Shown: one piece after another, positions 39,450 to 51,061 of the stretch
Position numbering within the stretch: position 1 is the stretch's first letter
Layout of the letters: each line of letters opens with the position of its first letter
From: Rhodamnia argentea
Lineage: Eukaryota; Streptophyta; Magnoliopsida; Myrtales; Myrtaceae
Direction of reading: 5' to 3'
Assembly (NCBI RefSeq): GCF_020921035.1
Contig: NC_063157.1
Coordinates: forward strand, 8,344,001 to 8,408,000
DNA: 64,000 bases
Translations under genes and position numbers: made by a program
The notes under the pieces: model-generated
What the model was told of the DNA's origin: nothing
Database searches by the model: none
Seen by the model: the letters and a program-made list of their open reading frames with translations, nothing else

Positions 39450-42400
39450 TCATGCGGACACAAATTTATAGCTTTCGCCCTCTTCAATGCCGAATGACGT
39501 ATGGCGATGATTCCTCGCGTCCCTAACGGGATAATTTGCAGACTGAGGTAAAGCAGAAGGTGAAGGGGAGGAAGCGCTCTCCCAGTACTCTTTCCGAACT
39601 TCCCATAGCACCTCAGCGCACTTCCGCATGGAAGGCCTCGACTCTTTCGTGGAAGCAAGGCACCGTCGAGCCAGTTTAAGGATTTTCTCCAGAGCCATGA
39701 TGGATGCTGGACTTCTCCGCAGTCGCCAGTCCATGACAAGAACTGCGTCTCCCTCTTTTAGTTTCTGCATTGCCTGCATATGTACACCAGATTTGACTGG
39801 ATCAGGCGAAGAAGCTTCTCTTTCAACTGAATAACACTGCTCTTTTTTGTTGTTTTTTTTTTCCCATCGGATGTCCATATCCTATATTAATAGGTCATAG
39901 ACTCTATACTTGGTCTTCCTCGTACCATTAGATCGTCTGTCCAACAGAAGTTTGAATGACCAGAGCAATGCCCTTCCAAAGTATACTTACACGTCATGGT
40001 TCCTTGACTTCCTTTAAAGGAGACTGTTCAGTTTTGGCTTCATTGATGAAGAATCTCCAACAATGCATCTCGACTTGTGTCTCACGAAGGTGTGAAAGCG
40101 AAAGATTCTTCATAACATTCTTCCGCTGACTATGTTCACAAGCCATAGGTGACTTTACTAGCCTCGATTCCATTCACATTAAAACATAGGAACTGTTTAA
40201 TGGTTTTTGTACTGTATGTGGATTATTATACCCTGATTCAACTTCTCAAAAAGGTGTTTTGTTGAAGTAAATATTAGTGTTGGTGCTATTTGATCAACAT
40301 ATTCCAGATGCCTATGGATCTGTAGACCCAGGATGCAATATGTTGGGTGCTGACCAACATTTAGGCAGGTTCCTACTAGTTGTAACGGTGAAGTTCCTAC
40401 GATCTCTCTCTCTCTCCTCTTCTAAGGTTCCTGTCCTAGAATTGTTTCACCACGGGCAATCCAATATCTTGGTTTAATTTCCTAATCCTGCTCTGACAGA
40501 CTCTGGTACTCTCTTGTCTACCTAAAGGTTCGAAATAAAACAAACAAAATATTTCCACCGTCGCCTCCCTCTTCTTCAAGAATCAAGAAAATACAGGTGA
40601 TCTCTTAGATTCAGAATGCATACCCATTTTATGGTTACTCTCTCCTTGAGTGGTCTCTTTGGTTCGATGGGGTGTCTTCCTGTCATCATCTCCACAAGCA
40701 ATACGCCGAATGAATACACATCGCTCTTTTCAGTAAGCTGGTATGTCCTAAGGTACTCGGGATCCAAGTAACCTGTCGATCCCTTGACTTGAGTGGAGAT
40801 GTGTGTTGCATCAGGGTCTTCAGAAGCCAATCGTGCGAATCCAAAGTCTGCCACTTTGGCCCTTAGTTTCTCCGTGATCAATGTATTTGATGCTTTAATA
40901 TCTCGGTGTATAATTGGAGGATCTGCAACAAAATCACTCATATTAGGACACATCAATCACATTGCAATAGAGGTGGCACTGGAAACTAGGATCCGGTAAT
41001 TGATGAACAATTCAGTATTCTCCTTCTTGTCAATTGAGAAGAAACACACTCTGCATCATACTTTGAAAAAAAGAAAGTTTCAGAGAACAGGAAAGGGCAA
41101 ATCCATGTCATTTGAAGATGCAATAAGGCCTAAACAATTTGAATGCTAAATTGTTGGCATTAACCCCATTCCCAACTGGACCACTGCACGTACCGGAGTA
41201 TGTGTGAAGATAGGCAACTGCATGAGCAATATCAATTGCGATATCCAGACGCTCAGTCATTTCGAGTCCATTTCCCCCTGTGCATGCTACAACAAACGAC
41301 TGGTGAATTACCCGAAACGACGAGATCAAAACCTGCTCACAAAACACTATCAAGCTAGAAAATCAGAGTCTAGTGAACTACCAGAGTCACCTAACGAATG
41401 TAACCTGCCAAAGTAAATTAAATCACCATCCAACACTGTGTTTCATGAATAAGAACAGATTCTCTCTAGTTGAAGATGTCGACCCAACAAATACGGGCAG
41501 TAACAACAGGCAAAACAAAACAAACAATAATCATCTGGGAAGGGCCAATTTGACGGCCTGTGCGATCATATGAAATATGAACCAAAGAGCTGGTTACGCT
41601 CAAACTATCACTATCCAATCCATTTCCGCCGGTATCGTGATTTTCTCATACTAACTACCGAGTCCAGATTTCATTTCCTCAATGCATGCTTTGCCGTCAA
41701 GAAAGAATGAAAAAGCCGGCTAACTTACCATCCAGGTGCTCCCGCAGCGTTCCATTGCCGACATACTCTTCCACGATGATCCTCTCATCTCCGTGCTCCA
41801 AATACCCGTACAACCTTACCAAATGCAGATGCTCTATCTTCGACATGGTAAGGACTTCATTCTTGAACTCGGATGATACTTGCTGATTGATTATATTCTG
41901 TTGTAGACATTCGAACCGAGTAAGCAAAAAATCCATCACAGAAGGTCCTAAAATCTCTTCTACAGTCTACAACTGCTTTCCAATGCCCGAAACTAACCCA
42001 ATACTTTCTCCCTATTTCTCTCCTCTTACACACACCAATTCCAAAGAGTACCGGGAAATAAATTTGAGCCGTGTCTTTTCATGAATATCGTCAAGCTCAC
42101 CTTCTTGGCACGCTTAATGGCGACCAGCGATCCGTCCCCGAGTTTGCCCTTGTAGACCGTCCCGAACGCACCTTCCCCGATCACGTTAGATGCCGAGAAA
42201 TTCCCCGTCGCCTTGATGATGTCTTCCATCGTGAAACCCGGCGGCGCGACGAGTCCACTCGTAGCAATCGCGGAAGCAGAAGAAGAGACGTGCGAGAAGG
42301 ACGACTTAGCGTTCGACGAACTCCCGGTAGTAGCTGAAGAAGCTGTAAGAACGTCGTTAATCGTTTTCTCGGGACATGACGGCCGTCAAGCCGGACCAGG

Positions 42401-42630
42401 ATGAATATCGGATATTGCGAAAAGCCGATCGGCCGAGAGTAGCGAGAGCGGAGCGACTTACACGAGACGGCGCTGACTTGCCTGCCACTCCGGGGAGCGC
42501 CGGACACGGCGGGCTTCGAGGAGCTCTTCCGCTTGCGGAGGAGGAGGAGGACGGCGAGAGCTCCAGAAACTCTCTTGGCCGCGACTTTGAAAATGTCCGC
42601 GAAGGAGCGACGCTTGCGGCCGCCGCTCAT
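39450..42630 (-). CDS. CRCK1: Calmodulin-binding receptor-like cytoplasmic kinase (CRCK1-like)
   Basis: A serine/threonine kinase of the RLCK-IV (CRCK) group; Arabidopsis CRCK1 binds calmodulin and responds to stress. Six minus-strand exons join in frame to 428 residues: 42630-42462, 42342-42101, 41897-41729, 41277-41194, 40922-40624 and 39773-39450. There is a basic N-terminus (MSGGRKRRSFADIFKVAAKR) and no signal peptide, although LAVLLLLRKRK is a short hydrophobic patch. Kinase motifs run in order: glycine loop GEGAFGTVYKG, VAIKRAKK, YLEHGDERIIVEEYV, catalytic HRDIKASN, DFGFARL, GSTGYLDPEYL, SDVYSFGVLL and RPSMRKCAEVLW. All catalytic residues are present, so the kinase should be active. After VAIKRAKK the protein reads NIINQQVSSEF, shorter and less acidic than is usual at that junction. 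A (GA)n tract lies at 42695-42720, in the presumed 5' UTR. Confidence 0.92.
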
Positions 42631-43343
42631 GGTTTCCTTCGGGGGGGCTTCAGCAGAGCGGATTCGAGTCTTCGTCCCCGTCTCTCTTCATTTGCAGAGA
42701 GAGAGAGAGAGAGAGAGAGGGGTTTTTGATCGCAGGTCGAAGGTTCCAGGTCCAGGGATTCACGTGCGATCATGTAACGATGCTGTGGTCTCGTCGGACC
42801 GACGACCTATTCAAGCGAGCTGAACTCGAATCTACCTTCGTTTGATCGATTCATGGCTCTATTGGGTTTGAATCAGACAAAAACTTTTTGACCCCTTTTT
42901 TTTTTTTTTCACGCTCTTCTTTTTTGGAAGATAAGGAACCGAGTCAACGAACTCACTCGTTTTGACCACAAAAAAGAAAAAAAAAGAACCGGACTCACTC
43001 GTGGAACTCGGCCTGCTATAGTGCGGTCCGGGGATTGCTCTATTATTTGATTGGACTGGGGCAAACAAAAAGGGCACTCCCTCTGACACGGTCCAGGCCC
43101 CCCAGTCGAAACGCCGCCGTAATAAAAGGTCTCAAACTGACCAAAATCCAAAATAAAGAACAAAGAATGGCATCACTTTTCACAAAAAAAAAAAAAAAAA
43201 ATCCCCAAAAATCATGGCTAACATCGCGGACGTGCAAAATAAAAACATTTCACTAAAACGTCGCGTTTCTAATTCCTCTTAATCGAGACATATGTCCGTG
43301 CCACGCATTACCTTCCAGAAAATCTAGCTCGTAAAAAAATAAT
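42631..43343. other. CRCK1 upstream region
   Basis: It contains the (GA)n tract at 42695-42720 and several A/T homopolymers (42897-42910, 43182-43200). No gene is recognised. Confidence 0.5.
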
Positions 43344-43592
43344 GGGAAAATGCCAAAAAAGGGCCCCAAGTGTACTTATTTTCTCAATTAAGGGTCTGAA
43401 ATGCAACTTGTGTCAAAGAAGGGTCCAAAGTGCCTTTTTTTATTCAAACAAGGGCCTGAATGGGAACACTTTTGTCTTTTTACATTTTGTAATTGTTTTC
43501 CTTTTTTTCTTCTGTTTTTTTCCTTTTGTTCTCCTCCTCCTCACCTGAGGGCCGTGGTCTTTCCTTCGATTCGTCGTGCAACCGTCAACCCA

Positions 43593-44029
43593 ATGGTTCG
43601 CGCGCTCTCGAACGCCAAGCTTTTCTCGGCCTCCCTCGTCGACGGCATCTCCGCGTACATCGCCAGGTACTTGGCGTTTTCTCGCTTCCCCTCCTCGTTT
43701 TAGATGATGGGTCTCTGTTTCTCTCCTTGAAAACAGGGGAAAACAGAGCGTCCTTTTTCCTACGTTTCCTTCCCCTTGGTTTCTAAACTCGTTCGATCAA
43801 GTTTTGACCTTTTCCTCGCGCTTGTTTGCATGTTTATCTTGCTTAACGCGTTGCATGATTCTCGTGCAGGCGCGGGTACGCGACGGCATCGCAAGGGGTT
43901 GCTTCCAGCTTCGCGAAAACAGGGGGGACGAGGAGCGCCGTGATGTCGAAGAAAATTGGGGAGGAGATGGCCAGATCCACCGAGAGCGTCTCGTGGGTGC
44001 CCGGTCCTCGCGTCGCTCATCGCCGCTGA
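43593..44029 (+). pseudogene. Captured LEA3 (SAG21-like) gene fragment with intron
   Basis: Exon 43593-43666 reads MVRALSNAKLFSASLVDGIS-AYIA and splices (AG|GTACTT, GTGCAG|G) to 43870-44029. The second exon reads RRGYATASQGVASSFAKT, then MSKKIGEEMARSTESVSWVP, and stops after GPRVAHRR. This matches the start of the LEA_3 family (senescence-associated SAG21/LEA38: mitochondrial-type N-terminus, RRGYA, SWVPDP). The expected GYYRPE continuation is lost where the 127-bp repeats begin. The intron is kept, so the copy was made from DNA, not RNA. The frame is still open (about 77 residues), so a short chimeric product is possible. Expression is unknown. Confidence 0.8.
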
Positions 44030-44517
44030 AGCGACCTTGCACCCGTCTGCAGCCGGGGCCGAGAGATCCGCGGGCTGAGCAGCCGAGATCGCGGGCGGCG
44101 AGGACGCGGGGCGGAGAGACCGAGGCGGGGGTCCTTGCGTCGCTCATCGTGGCTGAAGCGACCTTGCACCCGTCTGCGGCCGGCGACGAGAGATCCGCGG
44201 GTTGAGCGGCTGAGATCGCGGGCGGCGAGGACGCGGGGCGGAGAGACCGAGGCGGGGGTCCTCGCGTCGCTCATCGTGGCTGAAGCGACCTTGCACCCGT
44301 CTGCGGCCGGCGACGAGAGATCCGCGTGTTGAGCGGCCGAGATCGCGGGCGGCGAGGACGCGGGGCGGAGAGACCGAGGCGGGGGTCCTCGCGTCGCTCA
44401 TTGCAGCTGAAGCGATCTTGCACCCGTCTGCGGCCGACGACGAGAGAGCCACGGGTTGAGCAGCCGAGATCGCGGGCGGCGAGGACGCGGGGCGGATAGG
44501 TCGAGGCGGGGGTCCTG
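44005..44517. repeat. 127-bp GC-rich tandem repeat, four copies
   Basis: The marker CGTCGCTCAT recurs at 44011, 44139, 44265 and 44392, giving spacings of 128, 126 and 127 bases, and a partial unit ends near 44517. Units contain GAGATCGCGGGCGGCGAGGA and GGGGCGGAGAGACCGAGGCG. The unit length is not a multiple of three, so the long antisense frames crossing it are probably not genes. The array lies inside the Pack-MULE directly after the captured exon. Confidence 0.9.
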
Positions 44518-44753
44518 GCGCCTGTTTGCAGCTCACGGCCGGCTGGTGCAAGGGGAAGAGAAAGAAGAAAAAGGCAAAAAACAGAAGAAAAAAAAGGAAA
44601 ACAATCACAAAATGTAAAAAGACAAAAATGTCCCCGTTCAGGCCCTTATTTGAATAAAAAATGGCACTTGAGGCCCTTCTTCGACACAAGTTGCACTTCA
44701 GGCCCTTAATTGAGAAAACAAGTACACTTGGGGCCCTTTTTTGGCATTTTCCC

Positions 44754-46080
44754 AAAAATAATTAATTAAAATTTATTATGAGATCTACTATTTTGAACAT
44801 ATATTACCCTCGATATGCTATTACTGTTACAATCACACAAAAATTATTATATTAGCAAAATCCCCTTTTTCTTTTATTTCTAATGCGAAAATTAGTGTTT
44901 TTCTTTTGTCATTCAAGAGGTGAGGTTATTTTCGTCCGAAAACGGGAATTTTTTTTTTTTTTTAATTCTCTTTCTTGAGATTTGGCCCGTTTGGAAAAGA
45001 ACCACGCGGTGATCCGGAAGTGAAGTGATTGCCGTTCCATAAAAGCCAATCACTTCAGATGCGACTGACCGGTCCTCCGATCTGCAGATACTTGAAAACA
45101 AAAAAACCTCTTTCTTTCTACCACGAAAGACTTCAAAAAGAGTTGGCGGTGCCCATGGCCTTCCACTGTCTTCCTTTTTCTCTTTGGGTCCCCCTCTTCG
45201 ATCAATGAGTGAGGGAACCAGCCACTTTCCGACCTTGCCATGGCTCCTTTTTGACATTTGCCTTCTATTCCCTTTCGGTCTTCCTTACCTTCCTTTCGTT
45301 CCAGGGACTCCGTCAGAACCCGCAACGAGCTTTCCTTCCACGATCGTCGGCCTCCTATTGATTCCATGGCCGAGGGCTGTCTTGAACCAATCGCATACGT
45401 CCAAAGTTTCAATATATACTTAAAAACTCTCAGAACCTAATCGTAAGGGAATGGGAAATAGCACATTGCCACGTACCCATTTGACCCAATACGCGAATTC
45501 CATGCCAGATATGGGGACTAACCACTCTCCAGGATTACATTCTCAGAAGTATGAAACGCGACCGAACCTACTGCTTGGCAAGCATTGCAGCGATGGATGC
45601 AACAAGCGTGTTCTAACCAGCAAACAAACCCTCAACTGATGGCAAAATGTTAGCAACTGCCCGATACACATCTTTCACAATACTCTGGATGACAGGAAAA
45701 GTACAAACACTAATCTCATCATCGATGAGAATAGAAATGATGGGAAAACAAAATCTGGCTTGTCCATAGAGGAACACTTATGCTCTATATTTCCTCGATG
45801 CCAGAATCTTTACATGGATTTACAGGGGGGGAGAAAAATTTTCCCGAGGGAAGAAGATGTTGATACTTAATACCTTGTCGATATGAATGATTGGAAGGTT
45901 TCGCTTACAGGTGCATCTACCATACTTCCACAATGAATATGTTGATACTTAATACCTTGTCGATATGAATGATTGGAAGGTTTCGCTTACAGGTGCATCT
46001 ACCATACTTCCACAATGAATACCTGCAGAATTGACCTCTGCCGCCTGGGGCTGTGTAACCAGTAGTTGCAAAGGTACATT
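44754..46080. other. Intergenic region downstream of PHT4;3
   Basis: I recognise no gene. The notable content is an 82-bp tandem duplication at 45859-46022, which lies just beyond the PHT4;3 stop and is probably in its 3' UTR or flank. Confidence 0.5.
45859..46022. repeat. 82-bp tandem duplication, virtually identical
   Basis: The unit starts GTTGATACTTAATACCTTGT at 45859 and again at 45941. The two copies differ only at the final base by eye. It must be recent, or else maintained by conversion. Confidence 0.92.
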
Positions 46081-49000
46081 TCATGAAGCTGTTGTTGACC
46101 CAGAATGTGGTGACAGATCTGTTAGGAAAACTGTGAGATCATAGACGGCTCGTCTAGGGAAAGAAAAGATGACAGAAATCCCAGCACATTCATTGACTAG
46201 AGTGGTTAGGTAATTCATCAATGTTGCCGAAGAACTATCTATCCGTATATGTGCTCAATTTCTGGTACTTTATCTAACATAGTAGAGTGACCTAAGCACG
46301 AATTTAGTAGAAAAGAATGGGTAAAGTTACAAAGAGGAATAGGTGATACTGACCTGTCTCATCAAAATTAATCCTCTCTCCAGAAGAAAAGATATCCCAA
46401 AAGATAGCAGCAAGCACATATAACATTGATGTAAGCAACAGAAATCCTCTGAACGAACCGACCAATTCAACGAAGAAACCAGCTCCAACTGTTCCCAAAA
46501 TAGCTGCTAATGTTCCTGCTGTATTTGACATTCCTAGAAGCAGAAGTAGCTATTATTTTCAGAAGAAACAATAAGTTCTCGAGGCATTCAGTGTGACTAA
46601 AGAGACTGCAGAAGAGCACATCATCAAAGGATGAAATTTACAAAGCTGGAGGATGTACAGGGTGCAATACGGCACTTCAAGTAAACAAAGAAAACCTTGC
46701 TAGTGCTAGCGTTAGTTTCAAATTATGCATGAACTGCCTCCGCCCTTATCAATAGAAGCCTTGAAGCAGCAGGAGAAGTGCATGGACCATTACTTACTAA
46801 AAAGGATGAGCTTTTCCTTCAACACGAGAGTGATAGAAACCTTGAATTATGAGGTACTTTCACTTTTGTAAATACAAGTCATGAGAGCCCCTAACAACTG
46901 GGTAATTAATAATTACTGAAGATGATGCATGGAAGTGATTGAGTCGATAATGCAAACAATACCATGTAGAACGCCTGAATACTTTGGAGAGATCTCCTGT
47001 CGATAGCAAATGAAAACAAAATGTTACATATGAGAAAGAAAGATTTTAGGCAATGACTGTAGATTTTACTTGGAAAGCGACCTGTAAGTTCACTAGAAAC
47101 CCAGAGTGACTGAAAGACTTCAGCCCGATTGCTAAAGTAAGCCAGGCAGATGCAATAGATGGTTGCTTGGCTGTGGTTAAGCCGATAAGAGCAATCCCAG
47201 GACCAATGAATCCAATTGACTGTAAAACGATATACAGAAGATTCTTAATGCATAATAGACACAAAGTGTTCGTGAGAATGAGAGGAAAAAATGGAGAGAA
47301 AAACCATCTGTGCATATAGACCGCGCACACCTGTATTTATACTATATTCAAGCGTCACAAGATAAGAAACCCAAGATTGCAGAACATAATACAGTCAATA
47401 CGCACATCTACTATAATTTTATTTCCAATTCCTAACAGTCTTTAACGACGAAGCAAAAATTCATCAGCAAATACAGATCGTTGAGGTGCAATACTTAACA
47501 AAATCTCATAGCTTTCATGAAAAAGAACCTTTGACAGAAATGAAAAGCATCCCACGAATATTTTGATAGTTTTATTCAATTTCCACCAAACAAGTCTAAA
47601 GCCAAAACCACAGCCCCATCTAAGGGAACAAATAAAATTCCCACATTGGTGAATAAGAGATATTCATCCAGAGAGCAAGTAAAGCAGCTTCCCAAATTGT
47701 TCATATCTTGATTATGACAGCAAAGGAAAGTTGGCCAAATCAAGATGAAGTGCACATGAAAAAATAAGTTCAGAGGTAAACCCACCTGCATAAGCTTGCG
47801 AGTCAAAGAGATGCTTGTACCTCCTTGTATCAACAAGTCTGACCACATACCGCCTAAGTACCCAACAAATGCCATGACACTCCATGGAACAGCACTGTAC
47901 CATGCTGCTTGTCTGAGGTCGACATGATAGGCCTGTCACAGGAACATATTCATTTGAAAGTAACTAGATGCACCAGCATAAAATTCATCACAGCCGAAAG
48001 CTAAATCGTCCCATACCGAGTAAAAGTAGATTGGCATCCATGAGAGAATAACAAAGAAACCCTACAGCAACAATAGAGGGAAAATACTTACAATTAGTAT
48101 GAAAGTTTTAACTGTATCATTATGAGAATATCTTCTTATATTTTCTGTTTTGCCCCCAAGAAAAGGGGTATACTGGTGATATTATCTGCAGGACATTAGT
48201 GGCGATACGTGAAGTCAAAATGTGCATTACCCAGCTGTGCATGGCATTAGCAACAATTAGGGACCACGTAGGCATCTTGGAAAGCATGCGCTTAAAAGGA
48301 GGGATCATGCTACTTGTGTTGCTTTTAGCCACTGGCTCCGAGGGTTCATGCCTCCCACTCCTTATGTAATTTAGCTCATATTTCGATATCTGAGGATGCT
48401 GGTCAGGAGTGCTTGTTATTGCAGACAACCAAACCAAAACCCAGAGAAACCCAGACAATCCGAAAATAACGAATGGCCCATATATTCCACCTTGGGACAT
48501 AAGAATTGGAGAAAGGGAGAGTCCTATGGCATTTCCTAGAGTAAAGCCAGCCATTGCTATACTGACAGCTCTGGCTCGTTCTGCCGCAGGAAACCATCTA
48601 AGAAATCCAAACATCACTTCATTGTCACAACATATTCAAGCATCAATCAAAAAGGACGAGTAACAAATAACAGATCAATTTCTATTAAGATAGAAGATAA
48701 ACAGATTGGTACTTTATTACCTTGCAACCATCTTGTTCATGCATGGAAGAGCCACACCTTCTGCTATGCCAAGTAAAACACGCATCGCAAGGAGAGACAA
48801 TAAAGAAGTTTCAGCAGCCCAGGGGGTGAGCAATGTTGCTAGAGACCACAAAGCCACACCCCATCCCATGACAACCTTACCCCCATAGTGGTCCACAAGA
48901 GCCCCTCCAGCTATTGGTGATATCAAGTATCCCCAGAGGAACGACGACTGGGGCAAGTGTTGACGGATGAATCAATTTTAACTTAACAATTAAGAATGAA

Positions 49001-49917
49001 TCAAATGTCAAACAGATAAAAAGAAAAGAAAGATCAGTTGTAATCAGTTGATAAGTCACGTTGGTACTTAACTAGCTGTCCACTTTTCTACCAATAATAA
49101 CTCATGATCGAGATTTCAATTAGTAGTATCAGACGCAGAAACATAAAAAAGATTTCATATTTATTTTGCTCCAAATGAATAAGCCAAAAACCTCTGCTCA
49201 TCCAAGCGATAAACGACCTTTTTCCATCCAAAAAACAATCATACAAGACTTAGTTTTAGCTTAATACTTTGCAACTGCAGGCGCAAGCTTCTTTTTTTAG
49301 GTGGAACAGGGAACTAATTGGCTAACAGCTAAACACAAATACTAAGCCAAGTAGCATTCAGTCAACAAAGTGAAGTATCAGATGCATTTGATTCGGATCA
49401 TGACAAAACAACTGAAGCAAACATTGTGTAAAGCAGCATTAACAAAGAGAAGCAGAAACCCAACCTGAACGATGCCGGCGAACGATCGGCTCCAACCGTG
49501 AGAAAGCGACAAAGGAACAATAACCACGGACATCACCACCCGGTCCGCATTACAGAGCGCCAATGCCAATGCGAGCATAGCCACCACCTTGACCCTCTCC
49601 GAAGTGATGAACTCAACAAAACCCGGAGCTTGCACTGCTTCCTTATGGGACAGCGGACCGGACGGAGTACCGCTCGGAGAAACCCTAACTCGAGCCGCGA
49701 ACTCCGGTTTCAGGTCCACCGACTCGCGTCCGCGTCGGGTCCTCAGGGAATCCGGCGGAGGCTCGGGCCAGAAACATTTCCGCCTCGAGATGGGGCCGAA
49801 GCGCGACGAAACTCCGAACTCGGCTGATCCGACGGAGCTGGTCGGTCTCCCGAAGTAGCTCGGAGGAGGGGGAGAGTGGAGCGGTGGTCGCCAGAGAGGA
49901 GAGAGAAGTGAAGTCAT
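46081..49917 (-). CDS. PHT4;3: Plastid anion/phosphate transporter, PHT4;3-like
   Basis: A major-facilitator transporter of the PHT4 (SLC17-type) family, expected in the plastid inner envelope and moving phosphate or other anions. Nine minus-strand exons join in frame to 542 residues: 49917-49465, 48947-48721, 48597-48231, 48061-48017, 47932-47786, 47219-47082, 46996-46963, 46533-46354 and 46118-46081. The first 80 or so residues are rich in Ser, Pro and Arg (MTSLLSPLWRPPLHSPPPPS), like a transit peptide. The MFS core starts at VKVVAMLALALALCNADRVV. Family motifs follow: SSFLWGYLISPIAGG, GGKVVMGWG, MRVLLGIAEGVALPCMN, ILMSQGGIYGPFVIFGLSG, MAFVGYLGGMWSD, SIGFIGPGIALIGL, SGVLHGMSNTAGT and GAGFFVELVGSF. 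These fit PHT4;3 better than PHT4;1 or PHT4;4. Transport substrate is not shown by sequence. Confidence 0.92.
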
Positions 49918-50159
49918 CCCAAGAGAAACGACGGCGACCGCGACGATGGAGGGGCAGTTCAGACGAAGTCCATGGCGGTGAACCGAGTTTCAGTGCGTGC
50001 GCTTGAGGTGTTGGTCATTTTTCGATCGGTCTTCTTCTTCCTGGAGCGAATTGCCAGGGAGAGATTGTCTCGTCGCGTCACTGTAAAGAGAACATGAAAA
50101 TCTCCAAAGTGATTGATGTCACTCCTTGTCGAAAAAAGTGACAATTTAATCATAATTTT
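49918..50159. other. PHT4;3 upstream region
   Basis: A short promoter and 5' UTR stretch. No distinct motif stands out. Confidence 0.4.
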
Positions 50160-51061
50160 TTTTTAAAAAAATAAAAAAAAAGTCTGAAATCTTCTTATTT
50201 TCTTAAATAAAGATTCTAAATGAATTTTATTTCAAATAAGGACCCGAAATAACATTATATATTTCAATTAAAGGCCTGAAGGGTATTTTCGTCATTTCTC
50301 TTTTTAATTTTTTATTTATTTTTTCTCTATTTTTTCCTTTTTTTTCTAATTTTTAAATTAAAAAAAAAAAAAAAAAAAAACCACACAGCGAGAGGGCTGC
50401 CCCTCCTACCCGTGGTCACCGGCCCACCACCGGTGGGGGGTCGGCTGGGGCGGGGAAGGCCGGCGACCCCGCCGGCCATTAGCTAGGGCCTCTAGCCCTC
50501 ATGAAAATTTCAAATCCAAGAGCACGTCGTCCCCGTCTTCTTCTTCTTCGGGCTTCATCCGCAACTCCTTGTGAGGAGTTCATTCGGCCCTAGCCAACGA
50601 GGACAAGCTCGTGCGGAACCAGATCTACTTCGTGCTCCCCAAGTCGAGGCTCTAGCACCGCTTAATGGCCTTGGACATGGCAGCCTTCGCCGTGAAGACG
50701 AGCGTCACGATGCAAAAGGTTCAAAGCAAATCTCGGCCCGGTTGGCCTCGCATGGGTGAGCCAAGGGCTGGCCTCAACCTCGCCCGAGCGAGTAGAGGCC
50801 CGGTGAAGCCGACGAGGGTCGCCCTCCGTTGGCTACCCTCAACTCGCCCGAGCAAGGCCACTACCGCTCTTGTCGGTGGCCAACCATGGTGAGTTGGGTA
50901 GAAATAAAAAGGAAAAAAAAAAGGAAAATGACTAAAATACACATACTCGTGCCCTTTTTTAAAATAAAAAAGGTACTTCGGACCCTTATTTGAAACAACG
51001 TCTACTTCAAGCCCTTATTTGAAAAATCAAGAGCACTTCGGGTCCTAAACGAAATTTTCCC
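50160..51061. mobile_element. Older MULE with captured DUF4228 gene fragment
   Basis: The right arm (50940-51061) has the family sub-repeats (GGACCCTTATTTGAAA, AAGCCCTTATTTGAAA) and ends GAAATTTTCCC at 51061. The left arm (50172-50290) has AAATAAGGACCCGAAAT and AATTAAAGGCCTGAAGGG. The outer left terminus is worn into A/T runs, so no target duplication can be read. The centre is GC-rich (50390-50880) and includes a host gene fragment at 50509-50730. Confidence 0.8.
50509..50730 (+). pseudogene. DUF4228 (PADRE) gene fragment
   Basis: One frame reads SSPSSSSSGFIRNSL, then ANEDKLVRNQIYFVLPKSRL, then HRLMALDMAAFAVKTSVTM and QKVQSK. DUF4228 proteins have this middle block (QIYFxLPxSxL, then DMAALAVKAS and a Lys-rich tail), so the match is good. 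Two in-frame stops (after FIRNSL and after PKSRL) and missing ends show it is a dead fragment. It lies inside the MULE and was probably captured by it. Confidence 0.72.

Larger units (their letters stand above)
43344..44753. mobile_element. Pack-MULE, 1410 bp, carrying a LEA3 gene fragment
   Basis: The termini are GGGAAAATGCCAAAAAAGGG at 43344 and the inverse, ending TTGGCATTTTCCC, at 44753. The inverted arms are about 200 bp and well matched, including shared AAAAAGACAAAA and TTTTCCTTTTTTTCTTCTG stretches. The 9-bp target duplication AAAAATAAT is perfect (43335-43343 and 44754-44762). The arms hold the family sub-repeats. The interior contains a captured host gene piece (43593-44029) and four copies of a 127-bp GC-rich repeat (44005-44517). 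No transposase is present, so it must rely on an enzyme in trans. Perfect flanking repeats and well-kept arms suggest a young insertion. Confidence 0.93.

Noticed and set aside
44144-44755. Open frame of about 203 codons on the minus strand
   Set aside because: It runs through the 127-bp tandem array and the MULE arm; the repeat unit is not a multiple of three and no protein family is seen.
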